From Lamellibrachia satsuma (Eukaryota; Annelida; Polychaeta; Sabellida; Siboglinidae): DNA of 64,000 nt. This document shows positions 54,300 through 64,000 of this stretch, piece after piece (position 1 is the stretch's first letter; each line of letters begins with the position of its first letter). The notes below the pieces were generated by a model, which was given only the letters and a program-made list of their open reading frames with translations, had not been told where the DNA came from and did not search any database. The position numbers were made by a program, and so were the translations under genes. The stretch is taken from contig BSQZ01000010.1 in assembly GCA_033239005.1 (NCBI GenBank), forward strand, positions 9,624,501-9,688,500. Reading direction: 5' to 3'.

Positions 54300-54481
54300 C
54301 AACGGGCGTACAGAACATGTGTGCCTGTATTTTCACCAAACCCAGTCAACAAGATCACGTAGTACTGATGGAGCTTCACCGGTTTCAAAGCGGCTCGTTT
54401 ACCAAATTCCTGTTGCATGTCTTTGAAGCAATCCACCGCGAAGCTCTGCATTTCTTTGTGAGCTGTTGCCTCCTTACAAAC
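54300..54481 (-). CDS. candidate exon of an unknown minus-strand gene
   Basis: An open stretch of 60 codons reads EATAHKEMQSFAVDCFKDMQ, GKRAALKPVKLHQYYVILLT and GENTGTHVLYAR and ends at a perfect donor, TG|GTAAGTGAC. The acceptor is uncertain: GCGGACAG|GTTTG is the most upstream option. The composition looks like real protein, but I recognise no family and found no partner exon in phase. Confidence 0.3.
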
Positions 54482-54485
54482 CTGT

Positions 54486-55340
54486 CCGCGCGCTTGGGTC
54501 GGAGGCAACAGTCATATCTAGACCATACAGCGTACAAAACATGCACGTACGGCTACAGGTTATTGGTCAGCAGCAGTCCTAATGAACAACATACTAGAAA
54601 TCATGTGGAACATTAGCAACATTGCTACTTTCCAGTGAACTCTAGCCACAGGAATATGCATAGATGTTTAACAAATCGGCAGGGTCTTCAATTGAATTTA
54701 CTCTGATCCATACTATTTGTTATATAGTATCCTGTAATGGGCCTGGTGTAGTTCTATTTTACATGTTTACAGCACGATATATATTTTATTTGCTATGCAG
54801 CATGCAGCTCAAGACATGGTCAAATCTGGGAGTTGGTCAATTAAGGAATCGAGTTTCTCGTAAACACAAAATGCCTTGATAATTAACACGACACCGACAC
54901 TGTCAACGCTGCCGCCGCCGCGTCCACGATGATCATCACCGTCCACTTAATACACTGATGACGTCTTCAAACCTTCTAGATCGTGGTTATTGTACCAGAC
55001 CGGTCACGAACATGTCTTAATCAGTTAAAGACCGTCTTCGAAGCCAGCCATTAGTCGATTTTCCGCCTGTGTGGCTATCTTACGCAAAATCGACGCGAAC
55101 TGATTGCAGGATTCACGCTGATTGATACAGCGTCATCTTTTGCAATCGACGCCAGCTGATTGGGATGATTGCTACTTGTGATATTGCTGCTGGGAGCAGG
55201 TTAAATCCGCTCTACTGTACTGTGTGGACTGGGCTTCTTGGAAGCTTCATCACTTCACCGAGCGCTAAAGCAGATTTAATTTTAAAATTCCTCCTCAATT
55301 CGTTCAGCCTATCGCGAGTCAGGTTCGTTGGTATTGACAT
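54486..55340. other. unassigned sequence
   Basis: No feature recognised. Confidence 0.5.
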
Positions 55341-55341
55341 A

Positions 55342-55498
55342 TGTAATGTGTTAATGGCTTAAGTAATATGTAGTGTGTGAATAGTTTAAGTAATGTGCCG
55401 TGTGTGAATAGCTTAAGTAATGTGTAGTGTGTGAATACATTAAGTAATCTGCAGTGTGTGAATAGTTTAAGTAATATGTAGTGTGTGAATAGTTTATA
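55342..55498. repeat. 27-bp tandem repeat, about 6 units
   Basis: The unit GTAATATGTAGTGTGTGAAT plus AGTTTAA varies at three or four sites. The array is preceded by GCGAGTCAGGTTCGTTG, which also precedes the 65-bp array at 63.3 kb. Confidence 0.9.
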
Positions 55499-56003
55499 TG
55501 CATAGTCGGTTTAGTAAAAGAGCGCGAACGTTTGTTAAAATCATCGAAAGAACTGATTGATCGTTAGGTCGGTTAACTTGCGAAAGTGTGATAAACCTAA
55601 TGTTAAAGTTTATAGATCAGGCCGCCTTTGATCTTTTTCGGCGAATTTTGACCGGATGCGATCAAAAGTAATGTATTAGTTTGTATGATGGGTTCATCAA
55701 AAGTAAGTAGCATATTTCCATAAACGAATTAGCATGTCGTAATGGATACGAGATTGGTTTACATTTTGGGGAAATTATTATGAAATGAGACGAGTGAAAT
55801 AGTAAATTGGCGAAAGATCTGTAACCTTCGCGTTAGCAGTGGACACGAGAAACGTCTACGCAACCTTATCAACCTATTCCAAAATTCGATTTAACTGCGC
55901 TTGATGCCGCACGCATCTGCGATCGTAACCATTTTCTGACGAACTGATCTCCTTCAATGGCAGGGATTGCGGCATCCCATTCCCGGTATTGATGGCTACT
56001 TAC

Positions 56004-56148
56004 GTCGTATTGTCTGTGTCACAGACGGTATTGGCAAATCATTCAAAAGCATCACCACGGGAATCGTGCGTCTACGTTTGACGTCGTTAGGGAATCCATC
56101 CTTTACGGCTCGCAGAAGGCCAACCGAAATCCAGTTTATCGTTCCAAT
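56004..56148 (-). CDS. candidate exon of an unknown minus-strand gene
   Basis: Between acceptor TTCTATACACAG and donor C|GTAAGTAG, 48 codons are open: IGTINWISVGLLRAVKDGFP, NDVKRRRTIPVVMLLNDLPI and PSVTQTIR. Splice signals are strong on both sides, and the start phase is 0 and the end phase 1. It does not join the candidate at 54300-54481 in phase with the acceptors I can see. No family is recognised. Confidence 0.3.
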
Positions 56149-57800
56149 CTGTGTATAGAATGCCTGCCCAAATACCGATGGTTTACTGAGTACAAATACT
56201 AATTGCGCTTATTTTTATCCAAGGCAACTGTATGAAAAACATAATTTATAAGAGAACATCGCCAATAACGTATATTTTACTGTTTAATGTTTATTCGTTG
56301 GAATCCGACTCCAGGGCGAATTCCTGGGCGAACTGTGTGAAGATGCTGGGTTGCCAAGTCACCAGGATCCCCTCTCTGCCTCATTGGTGAAGTCCAAAGA
56401 AATACAGAACAGTAGATTTGGCACCAACTCGGGTGCAGGAGCTGACGGAGGATGGCAAGGTTGTTCTGTCAGGGATTACTCCCTTAGATCACTTGCTTAC
56501 CGGGGACTGGAATAGTTTCCTACACCTATATGGCTCCAATGTGATCCGATACACCAAACACATTTGTCTAGGGTTGCAATGTGCTTAGTATCCATGATGT
56601 TCGACGAAGAGGTCGTCTATGGAGGGGCTATATACCAGCAGGAGAGACTTTACGCACTCGGCATGTTCACTCCAGTAAGCTATCTGGAGGCTTGTAGCGG
56701 AAGAACGAAATAACAGCTACAACTGCAGACTACAGCAAGACGCATCACACGGACCTCGTAATCTTAAATATACTTCGGTATTCACCAGCAGTGAGCTATC
56801 TGGAGGCTGCAACTTGTAGCGGAAGAACGAAACAAGAGCTACAACTACAGACTAAACTACCACATTTACAGAAGGGCTGACATATATCTCCATATAAACC
56901 AATGCGACACGCCTCATATGTTGCGCGTGATTTATATTATTACATGACCGATAATCGTGGAATGTCGCTAGGGTTTGGAGGACAAGATAGAAGCAAAAGC
57001 ATCCGTCAACCCGGATACTCTGATCGCCATCATCATCAGCATAAAAGGCAGATTAAACGAATATAAAATGAACCACTCCCTATCAAGATAAAAATGGACG
57101 CCATGACGTAAGCCACTACATTTATTCATACGTTGGGACTAAGTTTTTCTATTGTATACTGTTTCTTGCAGTATCTGAGTTTGCAGCTTCACAATGATGC
57201 AGCTGATGAACCGATCTATGTTTCACGGTTGAGTGGAATATTGTTGTGTGAAAAATGTTGTATGAACAAATCAAAGTTACTTCATGAGTTATATTCTGTA
57301 TATCTCTAGAAAACACGACGTAGGAAATTCAAAACAATGCACCTTTATAATTGTAGACAGAAGATGACCAATGATAGTATAATGTCTCACATAAACCGTC
57401 TTCTCGGGCACTTGACAAGAACGCGCTTGTCGCAGCCACAATATTGATCCGACATCAGCGCTCCCATCTTCGCAAGCCAAACAGCCCATCCAACTAGGCG
57501 ACGCCCGATAATGCTCATCAATTAGACAACCGATGCCGTAAGTTCGAGTTCCATTTTATGTTATATGTAATCTGTCACAGCCGACAAGCAATTAAGGTTG
57601 TCGCAGGTACATTATTAAACACGGCTCTGGTTTGCATTTCCGTCGTAGACGATAACCGGTCTGCCTTTTAATTAGCAATCAGAATTTCTCTCGAACAGGC
57701 TTGGACAAACGTGCGTGTCGTGGATGTGAATGATGATATTGCACGAAAGATAATGTTATTTGTATGTCACCTTTTTTGTTTTTTCTTGTCGCCGTCGCCA
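56149..57800. other. unassigned sequence with an imperfect duplication
   Basis: GCTATCTGGAGGC...TTGTAGCGGAAGAACGAAA...AGCTACAACT occurs twice, at about 56678-56745 and 56797-56860, about 120 bp apart. The rest is unassigned. Confidence 0.6.
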
Positions 57801-57829
57801 TTGTTCTAAGTGCACCAATAACCCATCAG

Positions 57830-57995
57830 GATAGTTCGTCTTCTCTGTTGATGATTCCCAAGACAATCTACATGTTGCAATATACTCAGCAGCCATGATG
57901 AAAGGACATTGAAAATCATCAGAGTGAGTGGTTGATCTAAAGAACCATAATTGAATTGGAAGTATCTGTCGGGAGGGAAACGGCCTTCTCTAGGG
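57830..57995. repeat. interspersed repeat, copy 1 (partner at 61085-61255)
   Basis: TGCAATATACTCAGCAGCCA, GAACCATAATTGAATTG and GTATCTGTCGGGAGGG match the segment at 61085-61255 in the same orientation. The two copies lie on either side of the CR1 element at 58.4-61.0 kb. On the minus strand copy 2 has a 96-codon open frame (61075-61365). Confidence 0.8.
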
Positions 57996-57999
57996 AGCC

Positions 58000-58440
58000 T
58001 TGGAGCCTGGGCCATCGACAGAAGCTCTCCAATGCGCCATGTTGATATGTGCTATTGTTGTCGCTTCATCCCAAATCTTCGTCCGCTCTGTTTCCACATA
58101 TCGCCACCAAAAAGGGTTTAATCATCGGCCGTCCTCTTCCCACGGGGTTCCATGAATCCACGACAGTGCTTGTTTAAAGAATTAAATTGGTGCATCAAAC
58201 TATCGTTTACATTGTTCAGTATACACTGAGTCCTATTATTTTGTTTACACAGTGTTCTGTGTATTCGCTAGGTTGCAGGCTTTTTTGGCTTATGCAAGCT
58301 TAGTAAACAGAACACAGCTAGGAAGTATATTATTATCAAAATTAAATTAAATTAAAACTTAAATAATCCAGTTATTCAAGGCTAACGTAGCAAGGTGAAA
58401 ACACCATAAACAACATTAATCTAACACAATCTAAATTATG
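58000..58440. other. unassigned AT-rich sequence
   Basis: No feature recognised. Confidence 0.5.
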
Positions 58441-59638
58441 TGATGGCGCCGTCCAAACGGCAGGTATAGGTCACAGGGCATTTAGTATGTGGGAGTTGTA
58501 GCAACTGGGTGGACTTCGTCAAATCCGGGTGTGAGAAATCCTGGGCTGAGGTTCAGGCTGTTAGTTTTGAGTGTAGGGGATGTGCGAAGATGAAAGGACT
58601 AGAGGTGGAGATGGAACGGCTGAGGCAGTTCGTTGTGGCATTGGTGGGAAGGGAAGAGGTCGGTTGTGCCAGTGGTTCCGGTGGAGGAACAGTAGATGAT
58701 AAAGTGGGGGAAGGTGATGAGAGACACGCTATAGAAAACTCACCTCGGCCTGGGAGGAGGCTGAGAGAAGGTAAGGTGACATGACGGAAGGAGACTGGAC
58801 GTAAGGAGACGGGGCGGAAGGAAACGGGAGGGAGATGAGAGCGAAGGCGACGGGAGCGAAGACATCAGGAGCGCAGTATAGCCAGGAGACGGGAGGGAAA
58901 CGTGACATGTTGATGGGCGAGGAGATGGACAACACGCTGCCACGTGACACGACTGCTGGACAAAAAGCGACGGAAGGGATCCGACCCAAGAACTACTCTA
59001 AGGTATTGATAGAGGGGGTGAAGAGGAGAGCGAGGGTGTTTGTGGGGGATTCGATAATCAGGAAGACCGAAAGAGCGGTAAACATGGGGGCGACATGTTG
59101 GGTTGCTTTGCAAAAATAGAGGCTATCACAGAGAGGGTGGAAAAAATCGTGGTTCCGGGCAAGGGAGGTTCTATTTTAGTACACGTAGGGACTAACAACG
59201 CAGAGAGGGAAAGCATATCTGCCATAGTTAGGAAATACAGGCAGTTAGTTAGAAGAGCTAAGCAGACACGGGTTGAGCAGATAATTCTCTCAGGGATTCT
59301 ACCGGTAATGGGAAGCAAGGGACAGGGATATCGAAATCGCCGGAGGGTGGCAATTCACACTTTAGTTCAGCAGCTATGTAGTTAAGAGGAAGTTGGATTT
59401 GTGGGGATGTTTTATTGGGAGGGCTAATATGTACATGAGGGATGGGTTTCATTTTAGTAGAAAGGGTGGAGTAGTGTTTGCTGATGACGACAGTGCTGGA
59501 AATATAATATCACAAGGATTTTTAATGGCGGAATACCTAACTGGATACTTTAGTTCAGTGTTTACCAGAGAGGATATTAGTTCATTAACAGTTCCATATG
59601 CTAAATTTCAGGAGGCTAAATCGGATTTTTAAGGCAGT
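58441..59638 (+). pseudogene. CR1-type LINE ORF1 with PHD-like finger and SGNH esterase domain
   Basis: HLVCGSCSNWVDFVKSGC and SFECRGCAKMK form a C-x2-C...C-x2-C finger (58486-58595). A Lys/Glu/Gly-rich linker follows, then KRRARVFVGDSIIRKTERAV with the GDS nucleophile block, a frame change, KGGSILVHVGTNNAERESIS with the GTNN block, EQIILSGILPVMGSKGQGYR, a further shift, and MRDGFHFSRKGGVVFADD with the catalytic Asp-x-x-His block. This is the esterase ORF1 of CR1-type LINEs. Two or three frameshifts inactivate it. The last codons run directly into RT-connector sequence (AEYLTGYFSSVFTREDISS), so the endonuclease is deleted. Confidence 0.75.
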
Positions 59639-59976
<338 letters not shown>

Positions 59977-59977
59977 T

Positions 59978-60292
59978 AAAAACTTCAATTTGATCTTCTC
60001 TTAACTGCCGTGTCTCTCTAGGTTGCTAAACCACATTCATTCAGTAGTTCTTCATAACTAAGATCTCTCAGTTCTGGGATCATTTTAGTTGTTCTCCCCT
60101 CTATTCTTTCAAGCATCTCTATATCCTTCTTACGATATGATCTCCATGCTTGTATATAGTAAATGAGGCCTAGTTATTGCTTTATACTGAGGTATAATTA
60201 GCTTTTTTCCTTGTATGTTATATCTCTCGTAATCAACCCAAGACGTTTATTAACCTTTCAAGCTGTAATACCACACAGCACTGAAACTTTGA
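59978..60292 (-). pseudogene. inverted CR1 reverse transcriptase segment
   Basis: The minus strand encodes the RT thumb region from KVSVLCGIT-like sequence through ERGENNxKMIPELRDLSYEE to the RRSN/EVFK block. The same region is present in plus orientation at 60520-60690, so the two form an inverted repeat. About 180 bp present here is deleted in the plus copy. Confidence 0.75.
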
Positions 60293-61015
60293 TATTTGCG
60301 GATGACACAAAAGTGTTTAGAAGGGTTAATAATGATGGTGATAAACAGCATTTGCAAAACGATCTAGACAAATTAGTTAAATGGTCTGAGAAACGGTAGA
60401 TATTTTGGGAAATGCAAATGATTGCATAGAGGACACGGGAACTTGGATGTAAACTATAAAATGGGAGATGCTGTTCTAGATACTACTGTAAAAGAAAAGG
60501 ACTTAGGAGTTACAATAAATGCTGATATGAAAGTTTCAGAGCTGAGTGGTATTGCAGCTTGAAAGGTTAATAAACGTCTTGGATGGATTTTGTTATGAAG
60601 AACTACTGAATGAATGTGGTTTAGCAACCTAGAGAGACACGGCAGTTAAGAGAAGATCAAATTGAAGTTTTTAAGATATTGAATGGGTACGAAAATATTG
60701 AGAAAAATATTTTTGTTTCACTCAGATAAGATAATAGAACTAGACGACATGAGGTAAAGGATAACTGTAGATTGGATATCAGGAAGTACTCATTCTCACG
60801 TACGACACTCTATGAATAGAACAAATTATCTAGAGATTGTGTAACTGCTAGCAGCGTGAATATGTTAAAAAATAAGGTTGACGCATATCTCAGGAGGGCG
60901 GGTTACACAGAGATGAAAAATGTTGGACTCTCGATAAGCCAATGGTTTCCTTGTCCACTTGCCATCTGGGCCTTTGCCTTTGATGGCAATTTTGTTAAAT
61001 CTTATTAAATCGGTG
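60293..61015 (+). pseudogene. CR1 reverse transcriptase palm to 3' end
   Basis: It starts at IFADDTKVFRRVNNDGDKQH with an intact FADD box and LQNDLDKLVKWSEKR. It continues with the thumb region (with a deletion near 60590), CRLDIRKYSFS and SRDCVTASSVNMLKNKVDAY, and ends in the shared 3' part TTGGACTCTCGATAAGCCAA...GCCATCTGGGCCTTTG...TTAAATC. Confidence 0.8.
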
Positions 61016-61084
61016 TTTTCGTTGTCATTCTAAATACTTCCGAGCTGTACATGAACAATGACATGACATTTAAGTTAAATATCT

Positions 61085-61255
61085 CCAGCATGGTGTTTGG
61101 CTTCATATGCTTTGCCCTCTGTCAATTTACAGTTTGCAATATACTGAACAGCCAGGATCAAAAGACAATGACAGTCATCACGTGAGTTGTTGATCTGAAG
61201 AACCATAATTGAATTGCTTCCTGCAAGTATCCGTCGGGAAGGTAAAGGTCCTTTC
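61085..61255. repeat. interspersed repeat, copy 2 (partner at 57830-57995)
   Basis: See the partner. The minus frame reads RILAGSNSIMVLQINNSRDD and CHCLLILAVQYIANCKL, which looks protein-like but is not recognised. Confidence 0.75.
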
Positions 61256-61279
61256 AAGCCATACCAGGACATACAGCAT

Positions 61280-61640
61280 GTTGAATCTATACCAGATTTA
61301 ACAATATTTAACAGGATTGCCATCCAGGACAATATACCCAGATGGCAAGTAGACAAAGAAGCCATGTCTTCATATATTTGTAACCCGTCCTTCTGAGATA
61401 TTTGTAAATTTTCTTTTGAAACATATTCACGCTGCTAGCATATACACAATATGTAGATAATTTGTCCCATTCATTTATTGTCCTCTGTGAGAATGAGTAC
61501 TTCTGATATCCATTCTACACTGATCCTAACTAATGTCGTTTCATGTCCACTAGCTCTACTATCTGTCTTGAAAATAATATTTCAATCAATATTTTCATAC
61601 TCATGCAGTATCTTTAAAGCAATTTGATCTCCAGATGTAA
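61280..61640 (-). pseudogene. CR1-like LINE 3' fragment
   Basis: On the minus strand the RT C-terminal region and 3' end (TTTGTCTACTTGCCATCTGG...TTAAATC) match the other copies. It faces the CR1 copy at 60293-61015 tail to tail. Confidence 0.7.
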
Positions 61641-63334
61641 CAGATGTAACTATACCTATCAGGTTATATCTGCATCGGTCAGATATGACGTGTTATTATG
61701 CGTGATAATATGCAAAGAATGGTTAGAAAAGATTGCATCTGTCAGATTTGAGGCCTAGAACCGGCACTGATACGGGACACACACAGGCGTTTAGAATGGA
61801 ATGATTACGCTAGAAACGACGTAATTTTGTGGGCACGTTTCACTCGACTTTAGTGAAGACAACCGAAAGGACGTCGCTCATCCATAATTGTGCAAACAGT
61901 TGCACTGACTCATAATCAATAAATGGTAAATCATTAAACACGACTTTAGGTTGTTATTCTCGTGCCTGGCTGGCACCGATTCGTTGATGTGTGCGTACGT
62001 TCGTGTGCGTACGTTCGTGTGTGTGGGGGTGTGTGTGTGTGTATGTCCTCGACGAGTTGTTTGTGCATGAAATCAGGTATGTTATCATAAATAGACAAGC
62101 TGAAATGTGAAACGAAATGTCCCTTGACCGATTGTTCGGAAGGCCTGAACCCTACACATGAAATACCTCCATTTCGATTGTAGACGTCACTATCCTTGCT
62201 AACATGACGTCACCCGCCTTGCCCGGTCAGTCAACGATGGTGTATCACAACTGTTTCTGTTGTAGACGAAAGACATGCAGCCATACCGACCTCTAAGCCC
62301 GAAGAGGATAGGTTTGAAGGAAAGGGAGTTCGAAGACTTATGGAACTACCCAAGTGAATACTTATAGAGTAGAAAGAGTACATCCGAAATGACGACACTG
62401 TGGTTGTTGTCCTTCTTGGAGCGGATATGGATACTGACAAATGAGTCCAGAACCATCGTCCGCATAGACAATGCGAGTAATAGACAATTACATTGTTATC
62501 ACCTTATAAAAAATCAAACATATATGTCATTAAGGTTAATCTTTGTTAATATTGCTAACATCAGTAAAATTTAAATAATAAAGCAGATTTACACTGATAC
62601 ACTGTTGAAAAAGGACGCAAGTCCGCAGCTGGGGGAAACGTACTCTGTATATTGTGTATACAACAATGAGCTGGTATTATAGGTAAACGACAGTCATATA
62701 CAGAATGGTTTCACAAAGAATAATGAAGACAACACCAACAATTACGAACATATGTACGTTTCGTTTAACTGGCAAAGTTATATCCTATGGACGCTTCACG
62801 CTACAATGTTTGCTTTTAATAAACATCGCTGTTAATAAGATATTAACTATTGTATTGTGATGATTACGGTTTCTCTTACTAAACCAACGACGAACACCAT
62901 CACATTAATATTGATTACCTTTCTCAGATTCGTCTAAGCAGGAACAACAACAATTGTGTACTGGCCCATTCATTATTGACTGGTTTTCCATTGAACATAG
63001 ATACATAAAAAAATTGTGTCCCACAAGTTTGCAAACGCTAATAAAGCATTGCAGGCGGCTTTTAACAATGAGACTAAATATATGAATGGAGCTTTTCAAA
63101 TTCCGTAATCACGTGGCATGCAAGTACTTGATAAATCAGTTCGCTTGGTTGAGTGATTTGCTTTTACTGATGTTAGTTCGCGGTTCCTTTATCCCAAGAA
63201 TACCAATATATTACCAAATGTTCTCCTAGGCCATTTACTTAAAATGCGGCCGTTGTTTCACCCACGCATCTCTTACAGCTGTCCACGTGGTTCATTGAGC
63301 AAATTGCGAATCAGGTTCGTTGTCGTTAAAATAT
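61641..63334. other. unassigned sequence
   Basis: A short GT-rich stretch at about 62008-62043. No coding signal recognised. Confidence 0.5.
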
Positions 63335-63652
63335 ACAGTGTGCGAATAGCTTAAATAACAACCCACCTTGGAGATTACGTTAAAATTACGTTAAAATATA
63401 CAGTGTACGAATAGCTTAAATAACAACCCACCTTGGAGATTACGTTAAAATAACGTTAAAATTACGTTAAAATATACAGTGTGCGAATAGCTTAAATAAC
63501 AACCCACCTTGGAGATTGCGTTAAAATTACGTTAAAATATACAGTGTGCGAATAGCTTAAATAACAACCCCACCTTGGAGATTACGTTAAAATTACGTTA
63601 AAATATACAGTGTGCGAATAGCTTAAACAACAACCCACCTTGGAGATTACGT
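63335..63652. repeat. 65-bp tandem repeat, about 5 units
   Basis: The unit is AGTGTGCGAATAGCTTAAAT, then AACAACCCACCTTGGAGATT and ACGTTAAAATTACGTTAAAA. One unit has an extra ACGTTAAAAT. It is preceded by GCGAATCAGGTTCGTTG. Confidence 0.93.
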
Positions 63653-64000
63653 TACACACGGCAGGATGGCCGATAAAAGGAGAACGCTGTTTTACATCGG
63701 ATCATATTTGGCGTGACACCGGTCACCAACCTCTTCGCTTTCTTACCGCAAATGAGATATCCAGCCGTTCATTGGTGGCATTACGTGTTAATGCGCTTTA
63801 TGAACAAGCTCCTACAGTGCTTAATCCCTGGAGAATCTCCATCGACATCCGTCGCAGTCTGCTGCAGGTCGTCGCCGTTAAAGCGAGACAACAGATTATA
63901 TCAGTTGATGCCGTAGCAGCCGCCCGTGCCCTCTGGCGTGAAATTACGTCAATATGTGGTCGGGGCTCTTCTGGGCACGTGGCACTGTGCGGGTATATAA
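63622..64000 (+). CDS. unrecognised open frame running off the window
   Basis: From the stop at 63619-63621 the frame is open for 126 codons to the window end, starting inside the last 65-bp repeat unit. It reads GWPIKGERCFTSDHIWRDTG, LRFLTANEISSRSLVALRVN and ALYEQAPTVLNPWRISIDIR. It has no ATG, but TACACACGGCAG at 63652-63663 could be an acceptor. Codon use is balanced, unlike the flanking AT-rich DNA. I recognise no family; it may be a coding exon or an element ORF. Confidence 0.3.

Overview
The window is animal nuclear DNA. It is low in gene density, rich in introns and microsatellites, and littered with broken non-LTR retrotransposons (CR1-, L2- and RTE/BovB-like), tRNA-derived SINEs and foldback elements. 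A canonical TRP (TRPC) channel gene, LINEs with apurinic-type endonuclease and SGNH-esterase ORFs, and the SINE types together suggest a marine bilaterian invertebrate such as a mollusc or lancelet. The sequence does not settle the phylum. I see no prokaryotic features and no CRISPR array.

The one gene that can be reconstructed with confidence is a TRPC-type cation channel on the minus strand. Its 12 coding exons run from 41710 down to a stop codon at 12641-12643. All junctions are GT-AG and all phases agree, giving about 910 residues: ankyrin-type N-terminus, zinc-binding H-x3-C-x-C-x2-C motif, six membrane segments, pore helix with LFW, EWKFAR TRP box, calmodulin/IP3-receptor-binding-like helix, coiled coil, and a C-terminal YTEL that fits a class I PDZ ligand. 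A short pore-loop exon (26137-26232) was recovered only from splice signals and phase. A 5' non-coding exon and the promoter were not found.

Layout: 1-1590 is AT repeat and unassigned DNA. 1595-4960 is a broken minus-strand LINE split by a 49-bp minisatellite of about 36 units. 5410-5656 is a broken THAP domain, followed by 90-bp, 29-bp and 17-bp tandem repeats. 7395-11560 holds plus-strand LINE fragments of three kinds. 12182-41710 is the TRPC gene; its introns carry an L2-like copy, a foldback element, a 2.2-kb repeat with a central hairpin, SINEs, very long microsatellites, and one further LINE with a foldback insert at its 3' end. 42270-44440 is the inverted partner of the 2.2-kb repeat. 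44.8-64 kb has no recognised gene. It holds CR1 copies (one with an esterase-bearing ORF1 and a rearranged, inverted RT), two SINEs, a pair of TCTCGCGAGA motifs, several tandem arrays, and a few unassigned minus-strand open frames with good splice signals.

The most unusual points are the degenerate tandem array of copies of the TRPC pore-helix exon start in intron 8, the 2.2-kb inverted duplication on either side of most of the TRPC gene, and the 29-bp minisatellite that is open in all three forward frames.
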